Source: Odoribacteraceae bacterium
Lineage (GTDB): Bacteria > Bacteroidota > Bacteroidia > Bacteroidales > Marinifilaceae
NCBI GenBank assembly: GCA_031279175.1
Contig: JAITJA010000066.1
Location: forward strand, 1 to 5,287
Direction of reading: 5' to 3'
Length of the DNA stretch: 5,287 nucleotides
A program made the translations under genes and the position numbers. The notes under the pieces are model-generated. The model searched no databases and was not told the origin of the DNA. It saw only the letters and a program-made list of their open reading frames with translations. How positions within the stretch are numbered: the first letter of the stretch is position 1; every line of letters starts with the position of its first letter. Positions 4,759 through 5,287 of this stretch are shown here, in pieces.

Positions 4759-5287
4759 ATGAAAGTAAATCTTAGATTAACATGGTGTGCCGTGGCCCTT
4801 CTCGGATTGGGCCTGGCGAGTTGCAACAGAGACCAAGAGACGTCTGGTGATGCAACGGGAAGCAAAGAAAGCGTGGTGAAGTTGACGATCTATGATCAAC
4901 GTCCAACACGTGGTACAAGTGAAGAGTCGATCGCGACGAACGAAGAGTCGAGCATCACCGGTAACGTTAAAGTACGCGTTTTTCACGCGGATGGAACATG
5001 GGAGACAGATAAGTCCCTTGCCTTGACGGGCTCTGGTGGTACGTATACAACGGAAAAGTTCACGCTTAGCGCGGGGACGAAGTACATTTACGTCTTTTTC
5101 AACGACAAGGAAGAGAGTGGCAAAATTCCTGTAGGCTCTGACCAAACGCGCGTGCAGTTTGAACAGTCAACGTTCGATGTTGAGTTTTCCTCAGATGTCC
5201 CGGATATTGCCAAGGACAACGCGTTCTTGATCGGGACGCTGTACGGGGAAACGACAGTTGTCGCGGGAGGTGGTACGGCCGCCTCTC
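4759..5287 (+). CDS. Fimbrillin-like (FimA/Mfa1-type) lipoprotein, N-terminal part
   Basis: The reading frame runs from the ATG at 4759 to the right edge without a stop (176 codons seen). The start is MKVNLRLTW, then a hydrophobic core and the lipobox LASC, so Cys22 should be lipidated by signal peptidase II. A polar linker follows (23-37). Next comes a strand-like segment, VVKLTIYD (39-46), and then PTR-GT with Arg51. After that is an Ig-like beta region with VKVRVFHADG (70-79) and SAGTKYIYVFFN (104-115). This order is typical of Bacteroidota type V pilins. In Porphyromonas FimA and Mfa1, an arginine protease cuts after an Arg near residue 46-49, freeing a groove for strand-exchange polymerisation; Arg51 sits in the equivalent place. 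The expected location is the cell surface as a pilus subunit or a related adhesin. GC is lower than in the purF-like gene. With the C-terminus missing, major stalk, anchor or tip subunit cannot be told apart. Confidence 0.8.
   Translation, partial: MKVNLRLTWCAVALLGLGLASCNRDQETSGDATGSKESVVKLTIYDQRPTRGTSEESIATNEESSITGNVKVRVFHADGTWETDKSLALTGSGGTYTTEKFTLSAGTKYIYVFFNDKEESGKIPVGSDQTRVQFEQSTFDVEFSSDVPDIAKDNAFLIGTLYGETTVVAGGGTAAS

Overview
The window most likely comes from a Bacteroidota chromosome, probably order Bacteroidales, with GC in the mid-50s over the coding regions. Four signs support this: a long-form PurF-like protein of the type I associate with Bacteroides relatives; a fimbrillin-like lipoprotein with an LASC lipobox and an arginine near residue 50; a DUF1573 protein; and a TAnnTTTG promoter element with little use of Shine-Dalgarno sites. 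The genus cannot be fixed from the sequence alone.

Layout. Positions 1-84 hold four tandem copies of a 21-bp repeat that runs off the left edge. Two 12-bp perfect palindromes follow (87-98 and 130-141). On the minus strand, reading leftwards from 2775, lies a two-gene unit: a small exported DUF1573 protein (2775-2359), then six bases, then a 734-residue patatin-like phospholipase with a POTRA-like segment and an Omp85-type outer-membrane barrel (2352-148). A 91-bp divergent intergenic region (2776-2866) carries a TACGTTTG promoter-like element and a strong but oddly placed Shine-Dalgarno sequence. On the plus strand, 2867-4678 encodes a 603-residue amidophosphoribosyltransferase-like protein. 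An 80-bp, very AT-rich spacer follows, and then the start of a fimbrillin-like lipoprotein gene (4759 to the right edge), cut off by the window.

How the genes relate. The minus-strand pair is probably co-transcribed, and both products are exported, so they point to envelope work (outer-membrane lipid turnover plus a small Ig-like envelope protein). The purF-like gene is a cytosolic purine biosynthesis gene and looks monocistronic. The fimbrillin-like gene has lower GC and its own AT-rich leader, so it probably opens a separate surface-structure locus to the right.

The window is mostly conventional. The points most worth a second look are the 21-bp repeat array, the altered active-site and Fe-S-ligand positions in the PurF-like protein, the type Vd-like patatin architecture, and two homopolymer runs in the signal region of the DUF1573 gene. 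I found no tRNA, rRNA, CRISPR array, insertion sequence or clear intrinsic terminator. No gap between genes exceeds 300 bases.
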